A DNA stretch of 64,000 bases from Sorex araneus (GCF_027595985.1 NC_073311.1:31091557-31155556); one strand, 5' to 3'. Counted from the stretch's first letter, positions 22,163 through 32,470 are shown. Made by a program: numbers and translations. Notes: generated by a model not told the origin, from the sequence alone.

Positions 22163-24648
22163 CTGTAAACACAAAAAGCAAAGGCCAGACGTCAGTAAAT
22201 GAAAAAGCCACCACCCTTTGGGAATGATCAATCTAAGTGACTTTAAAGCTGAGATTTTAAAAAAATCATCATCCTGGGTGGCAGTGGAAGGGCTGAAGGC
22301 AGGAGAAAAATCTATCACTGCAATAAAACATGTACACTGGGCTAGAAGGACATATTTCAGATACTTTCTGAAAAGGGGGCTTTTGTATTAAATTTCGACC
22401 AACAAAAATCTCCTTAATGTGTGCATTCTTTGCCTCAGCATGTGAATACCAGAAACCCTGCAATATGGTTGTGAATGCCTTTTATACAGACAAGCAGACT
22501 GCAAGGGTCTATTAAATTATTCTCCAACTGTTGTGCAGCTAACAATGGAGGTATTCAGGCATTTTAAAAGAGAGAGGGAAGTCACAGGGGACAGCCCATT
22601 AAGAGGAACAGGATGTCGACATGGCCTGAAAATGAGTTCCTTTGTAATAGGAAATGCATTACAATGCCTGGAGATTCGCTTCTCCCAGGCTTCCAGTCCA
22701 CAGCCCTTCCTGCAGGGTTCAGGTTACCCTGGCTCTCTTACTGGCATCACAGTAACATTCGGCTGGATTACAGCATTGAACATTCACAGGGCTTTCCAAC
22801 AACCTGATGTCCTAAAACAACTCCAAGATCTTTAAAATCATATAGCACTGCTCCAGCCCTTCCCCTGAGTCTAGGCTCTGGGAAAATGCTGTCTTGTTAT
22901 GAAAGGTCCCTCATTTCAAATGACCAAATCCAAAGATTCAAGAAACAGATTGCATTTCAAATACACCTGTGGTGTGCAATCTTATGCCAAATGCGCCCTC
23001 CCCCCTTTCCTTGGGGAGAAGACGGACTTGAATTTTAAAATGCCCTCAGAACATTAGAGACCTAGACTCTGACAAATTAGCTGGCAGCAAGAACGATTAA
23101 CAGCTTAAATTCTCTGTGAGGCTGGGAGTTTTGCATTCAAGTCGGAGAGAACTGTTCATTAGTCTCACCTATGAAAGAAATGGCCTCGGGGAAAAACTGG
23201 GACAGGTTTTGGCTCCAGTGATCCGAGATGGGGATCTGCTTGTACTTAAACTCTCCTGCATTCTCGAAGAGATTCGGCAAATTGGGGGTGACGTTTAGGA
23301 TGTATTTGATGCCAAACTCCTCCAACACGTCCAGGTTGGTGGAGTCCTTGGCACAGCCCAAGTAGAGGAAGGGCAAGATCTCCACGGGGAAAGAAGGCTG
23401 GCTGTTGGACAGCGGGCTGCCGTCCGAGTCCGTGGCACTATTGGGGTCTCGGTCAAGGTCAGACTCAATGTCCGAGGAGGAGTCGGAGCTGATCCGCAGG
23501 CCACCGAGCCCCAGCACGGGCAAGGGCGGCGAGCTGCTGCTACAGGACCCATCTAGGTTGGTCTCGCAGTGCAAGGCGAACTCGGCTTGGAACTTACTGA
23601 AGCCACCTGCCAGGGGGAGAAAAGCAAGCGTGTAACCCGAGATGCAGTAGTAGTTTTCACAGCTTGAGCAAACCGCAGCCTGGCGCACTCGGGAACCCCC
23701 ATGGCACCTTAGGACCCCAGTCCCCTCCCCCAACTCCCTACACAGTGCCAAATTAAAGAAAAAAAAAAGACACTGGGGACATCACTAACAGGTATGCTTC
23801 TCCTGAGACCTCTTATTCCCTTAAATCCGAAAATGTACAAAACAGCAACTTGACCATTATGGGGCTATATATAAGGTTCCAATCTGCACCCCTAACGGCC
23901 TCTGACGTCTCTGCAAATCTCAATCCCAAACTGTCATACAAAGCGGGGAAGGACGGCAAGGATACTTCATGTAAATAAAGAAGTCGTTAGAAAGAAATAC
24001 CGTCCGTGCCCGCAGGCGGAAGCGGCTAAATTCTGCACGGGCCGGGCTCTTGTGGTCCCGGACACGCGCGGTTTGCAGCCCTGAGCGGGCTGGTGACCGC
24101 CTGGAGGAGCAGTACGGCTCAGAAGCAGCGACCAGGCACAAGCAGGGCCACTTCCAGTCCACACACACGCACACCGCACTACCCTCAATCCCGCTCCCCG
24201 CAGCCTTCGCCCCGACCCGCGCCCCGAGGGGCTGTCCCCGATGCATACCTTCCAGGTAGAAGGCACGGCAGCCCTCGTCCTTGAGCTTTTTGAGCAGCAG
24301 TCCCAGCACGGACTCGCCGCCCGTGTTCTCATTCCAATCGCTGCTGCTCTCGTCGTAGAGCACCACCGTGTCGGTGCCGCAGCGCCGGGTGAAGCGGTCC
24401 CGGTCCTCGCCGCGCGTGAAGAGCGCGCGCACGGGCAGGTTACCCTTCTGCAGGCGCCGCAGCATGATGCCCGGGATGGCCACGTTGATGGCCGACTCGA
24501 TGTGCGACGACTCGTACAGCTCCTGCGGCCGGCAGTCCATCAGCAGCAGCCGCTCGTTGCCCAGCTCCAGCTGCTCGTTGAGCCACGCCACGGTCTTGCT
24601 GATCGCCATGTCCGACGCGAAGGGCACGGGTCTGAGCGTATCTATCAT
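21855..24648 (-). CDS. DUSP6: Dual-specificity phosphatase 6 (MKP-3), three exons
   Basis: CDS joins 24249-24648, 23169-23606 and 21855-22162 on the minus strand: 400+438+308 = 1146 nt, 381 codons plus TGA, the known DUSP6 length. The product is a cytoplasmic phosphatase that removes both activating phosphates from ERK1/2 and so limits RAS/ERK signalling. Visible order: N-terminal rhodanese-like MAPK-docking domain (about 30-148) with the kinase-interaction arginines Arg64-Arg65; a serine-rich linker with Ser159-Pro and Ser197-Pro, sites known for ERK/mTOR-linked turnover; and a catalytic domain (about 206-349) with general acid Asp262 and the HCLAGISRS loop (Cys293, Arg299). Introns of 642 and 1006 bp have GT/AG ends; both interrupt codons after base 1. 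The start at 24648 matches the family N-terminus MIDTLRP; no in-frame ATG lies upstream in the open stretch. Its initiation context is weak (C at -3, A at +4). Against human DUSP6 from memory there seem to be about five substitutions (positions 13, 144, 280, 318, 359). DUSP7 and DUSP9 are excluded by the near-identity. Confidence 0.98.
22163..23168 (-). other. DUSP6: DUSP6 intron 2 (1006 bp)
   Basis: Donor GTGAGACT and acceptor TGTGTTTACAG on the minus strand. No repeat inserted; no other gene inside. Confidence 0.93.
23169..23606 (-). other. DUSP6: DUSP6 exon 2
   Basis: 438 nt. Begins GTGGCTTCAGTAAG after CCCTGGCAG. Encodes residues 134-280: end of the docking domain, the acidic/serine linker ([20 protein letters not shown]) and the first half of the catalytic domain with Asp262. 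Confidence 0.97.
23607..24248 (-). other. DUSP6: DUSP6 intron 1 (642 bp)
   Basis: Donor GTATGCATC and acceptor CCCCCTGGCAG on the minus strand. The exon-1-proximal part is GC-rich and belongs to the promoter CpG island. Confidence 0.93.
24249..24648 (-). other. DUSP6: DUSP6 exon 1, coding part
   Basis: 400 nt encoding [14 protein letters not shown] through CRAFYLEG plus the first base of codon 134. Contains the rhodanese-like fold and the [10 protein letters not shown] docking motif. A 173-codon antisense open frame over this exon is a GC-content shadow. Confidence 0.97.
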
Positions 24649-25100
24649 GGGGGGCGAGCTGCGAGAGAGGGCGCGCGACGGTCGCCTTACCAGACGCCCC
24701 TCCGGGCGGGCATCGGCCGAGCGGCGCCGCGAGAAGCCGCCGTTCCCGGAGCGGGCTTTTAATTCCACCTGGCCTTGCCCAAACCCGGGTGAACGTCTGG
24801 GGAAGGCGGCGGGCGAAGTGAAGCCGGCGGGTCCCTCTCTCTGCAGCGGGCTGCAGCCGTGCGCTCTCAGCGCTGGGTGTCAATGAATGTCTCTGAATGA
24901 AGCTGCTCGGACAGTTTTTGTTCCTCCCCAGTGAATGAAATCCAATGAACTCGGACTCCCGTGCTACCGAGAGGGGAGGAAGAAAAAGTCCAGCGGCTGC
25001 TAATCCCTCCCTCGGAGGCTGCACCTGAAATCCACCCAAGCGTCTTTCTCCGCCGATTATTTCAAGCCCCGATTTGCTCACGCTCCCCGGGACTCAGCCC
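24649..25100 (-). other. DUSP6: DUSP6 5' untranslated region (upstream limit uncertain)
   Basis: Transcribed leader inferred from position. It is GC-rich near the ATG with a short upstream ORF, then AATGAATG/TGAATGAA-type repeats at about 24,880-24,950. Confidence 0.5.
24687..24713 (-). CDS. Short upstream ORF in DUSP6 leader
   Basis: ATG at 24,711-24,713 starts an 8-codon frame MPARRGVW ending in TAA at 24,687-24,689, 38 nt before the DUSP6 ATG and out of frame with it. Both start contexts are weak. It could tune translation through re-initiation or leaky scanning if the leader includes it. The terminal GTCTGGTAAGG also resembles a splice donor. Confidence 0.45.
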   Translation of the reverse strand: MPARRGVW

Positions 25101-25127
25101 TCGCACACCCCCTGCGCGAGGCAGCTC

Positions 25128-25165
25128 CTCAATGGATACAAACAGCGAGCGTCTCAATGGATACA
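25128..25165 (-). promoter_or_regulatory. Repeated 13-mer in DUSP6 promoter
   Basis: CTCAATGGATACA occurs at 25,128-25,140 and 25,153-25,165, 25 bases apart. On the gene strand each reads TGTATCCATTGAG. The regular spacing suggests paired binding sites, factor unknown. Confidence 0.45.
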
Positions 25166-25276
25166 TTCTCCGGGCCAGCCAATGAGCGCGCTGCGGAAGG
25201 GGCTGTTGCCGTGGGGACGGGCCGGCTGGAACAGGTTGTGTTGATGAATTGTTAATGAGTTTGTCATTCACAAAAA

Positions 25277-25300
25277 CGGAAAGGAATTTCCGCTCCGGAT
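25277..25300 (-). promoter_or_regulatory. Candidate ETS cluster upstream of DUSP6
   Basis: CGGAAA-GGAA-TTTCCG is a palindrome (25,277-25,292) with ETS cores on both strands, followed by CCGGAT. This gives four cores in 24 bases about 630 bp upstream of the ATG. ETS-dependent, ERK-induced DUSP6 transcription is established; that this is the site is inference. Confidence 0.5.
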
Positions 25301-25400
25301 AAGCCCCAGTGCAAACAAGCTGCAACAGCGGGCTCCGCGGGAGGAAGGAGAAAGAAGAGGAGGCGGCGGCGGAGGAGGAGCGGGGCACATAAACCAGGGC

Positions 25401-26005
25401 ACTTCAGTTGTCTCGTGTTTCCTTCTGTTGAGAGTTCACACTTCGCGTCGGAACTTTTGCGTACAAACGGTGCAATTAGCAGGCACAAAAGCCCTTGTTC
25501 GCCAAGTCTGCACTCGCCAGCGAGCTTTAGGGAAAAACTTGTTCATTTTCCCTTTTCACTGCCTTTAAACTCGCTCGGAGCACAGTTCTCCTAAATCCAC
25601 AACCCCCCACCCCACCCCCACACACGCGCGCACACACACACACCGCCCTCCTCCTCTTAGGCGCTGTGTGGCATTTGTTTGCCAGTTTCAAAAGCCCGGC
25701 TCTGTTTGCTCTGATGTTCTTTTAGCCGAGGCTGTGTTGGGGCTGGTGAACTGCCTGGGCTTTGGTGACCGATGAAGTGTTAAATGCTAATCCAACATCT
25801 TTCGAAACAAACCGGGATTGGGGGGAAACATTTTAAAGCGAGCAAACAAACGTGTGGTCGTCCAGATAAGAAGAACGCTTTGGGGTTTTGTATTTTTTGA
25901 AAATCTCAAATTATGGGGTTTTAAAAATATATTTACGGTGGAGACTGCAAGAAGAAACGCGGAGTGCAGCCCAATGTTTTCATTGCTCTCCACGGTGTGA
26001 GCCAT
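25401..26005. other. DUSP6 upstream flank
   Basis: Mixed composition between two GC-rich blocks. A C/CA-rich run lies at about 25,600-25,645. No repeat insertions and no exon recognised. Confidence 0.4.
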
Positions 26006-26009
26006 TGTT

Positions 26010-27010
26010 CTGGGAAGCCGCGTCCCTCCTCCCCGCTCCTAGTGCCACCGGTGGGCGTGGGGGTCGCGCTCCTTTATTATTTCTGCTCCACCAGATGGGC
26101 CTTTGGCCGAGGAACTAGAATGGCCCCAGGGTTCGCGGGGCTGAAGCCCCTCTCCGCGAGGCGCGGGCAAGTCCCCCTGCGTGGCCTGCGGGCCTCGAGG
26201 GCCGGTTCCAGCAAACAAGGAGTTAGGTCAGACCAGCGTTTCCCCGCACCCCCACCCTCGCCTCCCTGTCCCCGGCGCGCCGGGCCTTGGGGGGGCACGG
26301 GATGCGCCTGGGCCTGGCGTCCCCGCTGCTGCTTCTCAGCGCTCCCCTTTCCCTCCCCTTTCTAATCCGGGGGTTTCTGGGCGACCCCCAAAGGACAGAG
26401 GCCGAGTGCGAGCTAGGCGACGTCCCGGCTGGGACCCCTAGCGGCGGGCAGGGCAACGGCCCCGCAGGTAACCGGGGAGGCGCTGGCCAGCCCGGAGCCG
26501 CGCTCGGCGGTGGCGCCGCCGAAAGGGGTGGGGGTGGGGGGCGCGGCCGGGCCGGATGGGGGTGCGGCTGGGCGGGGGAGCCCGGCGGCCGGGCGGCGCG
26601 TTCCGGGTGCGCGGGGCTCCATTGTTATCTTCAAGTGCTCGGGCCGCCCCTCCCGAGCGGAAAACCACCTGTGCGCGGCCGGCGAGCGCCGAAGGTCGGG
26701 GAGGGTGGGGGGTGGGGGGAGGAGGGAGCGGGGAGACGCGCGGAGGCCGGAAGGCGCGGGCCCGAATCCGGCCTCCCCGCCCGACCCCCAGCGGAAAGGA
26801 GGCTGCGCATTGTCCGGCGCCGCCGCCGCGGAGGAAGCGAGGGCGGCCGCCCGGCGACAGCGGCTCGTCCGCGCCCTCCCCGCCCCGGACGCCCGGCGCC
26901 CACCGTGCGGGAGGCGAGCACCGGGGCGCCTGAGGTCGCGGGGTCCCCTCTGGCCCGGCGCCCCAGCGCCACGGGCCTGCCTGCGCACACCCCCGCGCCA
27001 CCTTGGTCAT
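26010..27010. promoter_or_regulatory. Second CpG island, 1.5-2.3 kb upstream of DUSP6 ATG
   Basis: Extremely GC- and CpG-rich. Long overlapping open frames on both strands (up to 247 codons) are low-complexity Gly/Ala/Arg/Pro and match no family. It may be a far-upstream promoter, an enhancer, or the start of a divergent non-coding transcript. Confidence 0.7.
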
Positions 27011-27016
27011 TGTATT

Positions 27017-27062
27017 TATTGATTGATTGATTGTATGTTTTTTTGTTTGTTTTTTTTTCCAG
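27017..27062 (+). other. Candidate splice acceptor beside CpG island
   Basis: An ATTG repeat and a long polypyrimidine run end in TTTTTTTTCCAG. A CGCAG|GTAACC donor-like site sits at 26,467/26,468. Together they could define an intron of a plus-strand transcript; hypothesis only. Confidence 0.25.
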
Positions 27063-28261
27063 CCATCCACCCTCCCAGCCTTTTAGTTTGGGGCACGTCG
27101 ACCCCAAAAAGGCTGTGCTGCCAGGCCCGGGTTGCCAATTTTGGAGCTGTGCTGCAGGCAGCACCCCACCCCCAGCCCAGGAGCGTGCCCGGCAAAGTGG
27201 GGGCCGCAGCGCTCCTCTCCTCGCACCTTTTTTGGGCATCCCTTGGAACAAAATCTCCCGTATTTCTCTGGATACCCTCCAGCTCCAAACCGAAGGGAGC
27301 TGCGCTGCAGCTGACGCCTCCGACCCGCCCCCACCTGTTCCAGAAGTTCCCACCCAAGTCGTTTCTTAGCTGGCTGGATCCAGGGCGCGGAGAGGAGTGG
27401 AACCGAGAAGGGCAAAATCTTTCCAACGGGAGAGCCCGGGAGGGGAAGTGGTTCCTACTGACCAACTTTTCAAGTGCAGGTTACCTGGGCATCGATTCGG
27501 GAGGGTAATCACAGAACTTAGCGTATCAGGAAAATGCAAGTATTTCGTTGCCCACCCCAAACCCAGCTCCTGAACCCTAGGGCTTAATAGGGTGTCGTCC
27601 CTTCTAGACATTTCATTTATTAAATGTCTTTCTGACCTGTCGGATCCAAGAAGGGCGATTTCACAACCCTTGAATTGAGGCATACTGCATACACATTGTG
27701 TCCCTCCACGTGCGACTTTGGCTCCATCTAAAGCCTTGGTGTTTCTGGTTGTCACAATGAAGATGAAATAGCTACTTCTCCGGTTCACTGATGATTAAAT
27801 GGGGAGAGTGAAGTGCCCTAACATGGTGTTGGTGGCTATTGGCTGTTGATATTTTTATCGTTCTGAATCTGCAGCGTGCAAAATGGCCAGTCCTGTAGGA
27901 CATTTCTTTCCATCCCAAAGAAGGCGCGTTGGGACTTGCCCAACAGTCACTCCTGGAACTCACTCATCTACAGCAAAGCTCTCTGAGGAACTGCCCAGGA
28001 GCAGTTTAATCCATTTAAATCCAGCTGCCAAACCAAGCAGGTGCTGTTCCAGACCGGGTCAGAATCCTTTTACAGAGCTCACGGAATGTACCCAGTTAAC
28101 CTTTCCAGCATCTCCCAACCCATCTTTTCCAAACACACCCTTCTCCCGCGACACCAAAGCTAGAGAAGGGAAATACTGTATGTTGGGCCTGGGGTGGGGG
28201 AGGGGTATGGTCTTGGTTTGGGAGTTTACATGCATAAATTCTGTCCATCATCAGGTCAGTG
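27063..28261. other. Repeat-free flank, nothing recognised
   Basis: No SINE or L1 for about 1.2 kb; GC content falls along the segment. Open frames show no known domain. Confidence 0.4.
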
Positions 28262-28345
28262 ATCCCTGTTTATAGAGATTAAGGATTTTGCCTCAGGTCA
28301 CACAGTAAAAGCAGTGAGACTAGAGTCTGAGAGGGGACCCTTTAT
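28262..28345 (-). mobile_element. Possible MIR fragment
   Basis: TTGCCTCAGGTCACACAGTA followed by AGCAGTGAGACTAGAGTCTG resembles the MIR AAGGTCACACAGCTAG core. Confidence 0.4.
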
Positions 28346-28599
28346 AGATCCTTAGGGACAGCCACCTCTAGGGGCTTGCCACTCTGTATTTACTGTTTCT
28401 TGTTGAAATTGTACCCTCCAGGGTCTGCGGTTTGAACTTTGACAATCAGGTTCACCTGTGCTGTGCCCCGGCCACAATTGTCAAGGATCTAAAGTTAGGC
28501 CCATTTCCCTGCTCCTTTTAGGCAGTCGGTCTGCCTGCAGTGCACCTCTTCCTAATTAACCATTCAGAAAATGCCACCTGTCTTCTTCAGAGTGCATTT

Positions 28600-28696
28600 C
28601 ACACTTCAGTCCTGTCCTGATTTACCAGGGTCTCAGCAGACCAACGTGGGTTCCACCTGGCTTCAAATCTTGGCTCTCTCACTCACTAGTCATTTG
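28600..28696 (+). mobile_element. Possible MIR head
   Basis: GGGTTCCACCTGGCTTCAAA, TCTTGGCTCTCTCACTCACT, AGTCATTTGATGG is similar to the MIR GGGTTCGAATCC / CTCTGCCACTTACTAGC order. Confidence 0.35.
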
Positions 28697-28812
28697 ATGG
28701 CTGGAAATATAGTAAAGCACTGGGACCATCTGGCCCACAAGCACCCACCAGGAGAGATCCCTGTTGAGATCCACCAAGTATAGCCCGAACCCCCATACCC
28801 CAAATTAAAAAC
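28697..28812 (+). mobile_element. Old type A-like SINE, internally deleted
   Basis: GGCTGGAAATATAGTAAAGC head, CAAGCACCCACCAGGAGAGA, and a CCCCAAATTAAAAACA tail. No B-box left. Confidence 0.5.
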
Positions 28813-29018
28813 AGAACTTGCTAGGTTTTTTTTTTTTTTTTGCCCTTTTAGGTCACACCCAGTGATGCACAGGGGTCACTCCTGGCTCTGCACTCAGGAA
28901 TTACCCCTGGTGGTGCTCAGGGGACCATATGAGATGCTGGGAATTGAATCTGGGTCGGCCGCATGCAGGGCAAATGCCCTACCTGTTGTGCTATCACTCC
29001 AGCCCCAGAACTTGTTAG
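28813..29018 (-). mobile_element. Full-length type A SINE with 12-bp TSD
   Basis: TSD AGAACTTGCTAG / AGAACTTGTTAG (28813-28824 and 29007-29018, one mismatch). Body includes TTAGGTCACACCCAGTGATG and ends CTATCACTCCAGCCCC. Confidence 0.95.
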
Positions 29019-29621
29019 TCATTTAACAGAGAGCTCACCTTCATCTCTCTGGGCATCCACTCCTGCATTCACACCTTCATTTGTTTTAGTTCCCAGAAAA
29101 CAGGAAGTAAAGCAGAACCAGGATACTGGTTCTCCCAGATCTGACATTCTAGTGAGGACAAATAATAAGCAAAACAAATAATCATACAGTTTAGAAAGTG
29201 AAAGTGCCATAGAGTAAAAGCAAGGAAAGGAATTCAGTGTGTTAAGTTGGGAATATTTAACTCTGCTTCAAAGAACTTGGAGGACTGTACAGCAGGGTGG
29301 TCATGGAAAGTATTGAAGACCAAAGGTACTCAAATGATGATGCTTTTCAGTCTCGCTCTTTTGTTTCTGCAGAAAGCCAATTCTTATTGTTGGTGATTCC
29401 TACTTGAATCTCCCCATATGTCATCCTTCTCATCCCTTTCTTTTTACCTAAACCCTGCAACTTCAGAACTTGAGTTCTCCAAAATCCTGTTCCTGGAAAA
29501 CTCCTTAAGAGTATGTATTTTGGGTTTAAATGTTTGTGTGACTCTTTGAGAAACTTTCCAAACTTGCAGGATTTTTTCTGCATTTGAGGACATTTGTAAT
29601 TTACCAGACCCCTTTTTGGTT
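29019..29621. other. Intergenic, nothing recognised
   Basis: No repeat family or exon identified. Confidence 0.4.
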
Positions 29622-29835
29622 AGTTAGTATGTTCTTAATTTTTTATTTATTTATTTTCTTTTTGGGTCACACCTGTCGATGCACAGGGGTCACTTCTAGC
29701 TTTGCACTCAGGAATCACTCCTGGTGGTGCTCAGGGAACCATATGGGATGCTGGGAATCGAACTCGGGTCAGCTGCATGCAAGGCAAACACCCTACCCGC
29801 TGTGCTATCACTCCAGCCCCAGTTAGTATGTTCTT
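29622..29835 (-). mobile_element. Full-length type A SINE with 15-bp TSD
   Basis: TSD AGTTAGTATGTTCTT (29622-29636 and 29821-29835), perfect. A TTTATTTATT tail, GGTCACACCTGTCGATGCAC, and B-box complement GGAATCGAACTCGGG. Confidence 0.97.
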
Positions 29836-30978
29836 TAATCTTGGAGTAATCTCTCTTTAATCTTGGGGCAATCTCTGTGAATACAGTGGTATTATTAGCC
29901 TATCTCACTTTTCAGCTAATAGTGAGGTATAGTGTTTTGTAAGATGCACTTAAAATTTATCTAAGATTTATGTCAGGGAGGCCCTTAAAAGTGACAGTGC
30001 CTTTTGCCTTCGTGAGACTTAGGACAGAATTTGACATTGAAGACACATATGTGAAATACTGTGAATTAATGGACACATGCCATTTACAAAATTCACATTA
30101 CTGTCTTCTGACAGGTGGCAGGAAGTTACATTCTGAACAGCAGGGACTTTGATGCCCAGAAAAGTTACAGGACCAAGTAGGCAGCGTAGACAGTACCCAT
30201 GGGGAGACTGCACAGAAAAAAAAAAAAAACCAAAGGAACTCTCAAAGATGAATGCCAAATCAAAATTCCTTGGTTTGCAATTAAACTGCTTCTCACCTGA
30301 ATAGCTTCGTGCAGCTTGCCCCAGGAAGAGGTGCTTGCTAAGTCCTATTGTACTCTACTTAAGGATTTTCCCAAATTGTGGAGGTTAGGGGTGGAAAAGC
30401 ACTCTAGTTAGGTTGAGCTAGCCAGTTTGTTAACTGAGCAGCAATGGTACCAAAAACACATGCACAGTCATATCTCAGGAGTGATTAGACTTTCCTATAA
30501 ATAAGATGACACTTTCCCTCCTTGCCAGACTGATTGTACTGGAGGAAAATATGAAATGTTGTAAAATTCAGACCTTGACCCCACTAAGGCTAGGCTTTTA
30601 AAAGTACCACCTTCATCTCTTTCACCTGATAGGATAGGGCTGATTTATTCTCAAGATCACACAGAGACTTTCTCTAGACTATTCTTTTGAAACTAAAGAG
30701 TGTCTATGATAAAAATTCACTTAAAGATAAGTGTTGTTTGCTTTTTTATCAGCTGCGTTAGCCCCTTTTCTTCCAATGGGAAAATGGTCATTGATTCTTT
30801 CCTCTTAGCCTTTACTTTTATAAAGTGGGAAATGTAAAAGCATATAAAGGTCTAGGTGGGCAAATCAAGAAGTTGATATTTCTGCAGTAAAATCAGACTC
30901 ACTTCCTGTTTTCTGTTTTCCCGTATGTTTTCAGAAGGAAGCACAGATCTTGCAGCTTCTGTTTCTAAAGTCCCAGCA
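29836..30978. other. Intergenic, nothing recognised
   Basis: An ATCTTGG motif block repeats at 29,836-29,870 (TTTAATCTTGG...CAATCTCT twice). Otherwise nothing identified. Confidence 0.4.
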
Positions 30979-31178
30979 ATGGGGCTGGAGCAATAGCACT
31001 GCCGGTAGGATGTTTGCCTTGCACACGGCCAACCCGGGTTCGATTTCCAGCATCCTATATGGTCCCCTGAGCACCACCAGGGGTAATTCCTGAGTGCAGA
31101 GCCAGGAGAAACCCCTGAGCATCACCGGGTGTGACCCAAAAAGAAACAAACAAACAAACAACAACAACAAAAACAAAA
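30979..31178 (+). mobile_element. Type A SINE with complex A-rich tail
   Basis: GGGGCTGGAGCAATAGCACT, B-box GGGTTCGATTTCC, GGGTGTGACCCAAAAAGAAA, then (CAAA)n and (CAA)n. No clear TSD. Confidence 0.95.
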
Positions 31179-31246
31179 TCTCATAGCTTGTTTTTCATGA
31201 AGCTTGCTTGGCAGAGCCAGAATGTCAGCTATATCCTACCTCAAAA

Positions 31247-31447
31247 CTCTACCCAGGGGCTGGAGCGATAGCACAGCAGATAGGGCGTTTGCCTTGCATG
31301 CGGCCGACCCGGGTTTGAATCCCAGCATCCCATATGGTCCCCTAAGCACCGCCAGGAGTAATTCCTGAATGTAGAACCAGGAGTAACTCCTGTGCATCAT
31401 CGCCAGGTGTGACCCAAAAAGCAAAAAAAAAAAAAAACCTCTACCCA
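31247..31447 (+). mobile_element. Full-length type A SINE with short TSD
   Basis: TSD CTCTACCCA (31247-31255 and 31439-31447). B-box GGGTTTGAATCCC; a small CAT duplication (TGCATCATCGCC) near the 3' end; A15 tail. Confidence 0.95.
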
Positions 31448-32290
31448 ATGGCTAAAATCTGAACAGTGGAATCTCACAAATCTGCCCCAAAGAGAGATAA
31501 GATAAAATCTGTAGTAAAAGTGATTCCCACAATAAACATTTTTTTAAAAATAATAAAGTCCCGGCAATGACCCATCATAAGAAAGGAGCTGGACACTGTC
31601 CCAGGGAGGTGAGGGGCAAAGCTGGCCAAGGCATCCGGAATTATGTGTGCAGTACCCTGGACACCAACTGCTACAGTCACACAGAAAATTTGCCTTATTC
31701 CTACTTATGTGGACCATGTTTCCTTCAGCCATTTTTCTCCTCTTCTCTGTTCCCTTATTTATGCAGGTGGGAACAGTTCAAATACCTGTTGTGTAAGAAA
31801 ATGATTTCTTTAAGAGGTATTATTTCCTGCCTGCCCATTTTATGCCTCAGCAACCAGTGGAAATGATTGCATGCCCACAGTACATGGAACACTTTAACTT
31901 AGTTCACTAAGTTTAGAAACTAAGAATATACTGGTGGAACCAAAGCCTTCCTACTCTAGCGTCAGTCATGGTGGTTAATTCAGAAGGTGCATTTGGATAT
32001 ATCCTGAAAACAATAGTGTAATATCTACCACCTACTTCACACCGGGCTTTGTCCATGTTCAATCTAACCACCATGATAACTACTCTGCGGGTTTACCGTT
32101 ACCACAATTTTATAGGAGGTTGGGCTCCGATTTCAAGTAATTACCCTGGAATCCAAACTCACACTTCACTCCCTTCTAAGCTTCTTAAGTGCATGCACCC
32201 TGTTTGTTAAGCACATCCTAATGTATAACTTCATGCAGCTTCTTGTGAATTCTGCATAGTATGTTTAATGTTATCTTGTTGACCAGGAAT
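31448..32290. other. Intergenic, nothing recognised
   Basis: No exon identified. About 32,100-32,165 could be a trace of MIR (TCAAGTAATTACCCTGGAAT), too weak to call. Confidence 0.4.
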
Positions 32291-32294
32291 GGAA

Positions 32295-32470
32295 TTTCTG
32301 GAGTCTGGAGTCAGACCAACTTGGATTCTAATCTTCATCCACCTACTTTCTAGACATGTGACTGAGGGTGGGATTGAGGGGAGTGGGGAGGGGCGGAGCA
32401 GATATTCTTCCTATGCCTCAGTTTCCTCACACACAAATCAGGCAGACGGTAGCACTTGAGGAATTTGGTA
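32295..32470 (+). mobile_element. MIR, diverged
   Basis: GTCTGGAGTCAGACCAACTT, GACATGTGACTGAGGG, TGCCTCAGTTTCCTCACACA follows the MIR order, with a G-rich stretch inserted in the middle. Confidence 0.45.

Larger units (their letters stand above)
24000..25400. promoter_or_regulatory. DUSP6: DUSP6 promoter CpG island
   Basis: Dense CpG and high GC span intron 1, exon 1, the 5'UTR and the upstream region. No TATA box is evident. CCAAT motifs occur at 24,942-24,946 and 25,179-25,183 (plus orientation). The exact transcription start cannot be read; roughly 24,900-25,150 is likely. Confidence 0.8.

Noticed and set aside
21744-22202. 152-codon frame antisense to DUSP6 exon 3
   Set aside because: Shadow of the conserved coding exon, whose sense frame matches DUSP6 exactly.
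24241-24762. 173-codon frame antisense to DUSP6 exon 1
   Set aside because: Compositional shadow of a GC-rich coding exon, with no independent evidence.
26287-27030. 247-codon open frame and several overlapping frames in the second CpG island
   Set aside because: Stop codons are rare in such GC-rich DNA. The product is low-complexity Gly/Ala/Arg/Pro, opposite-strand frames are equally long, and no domain is seen.
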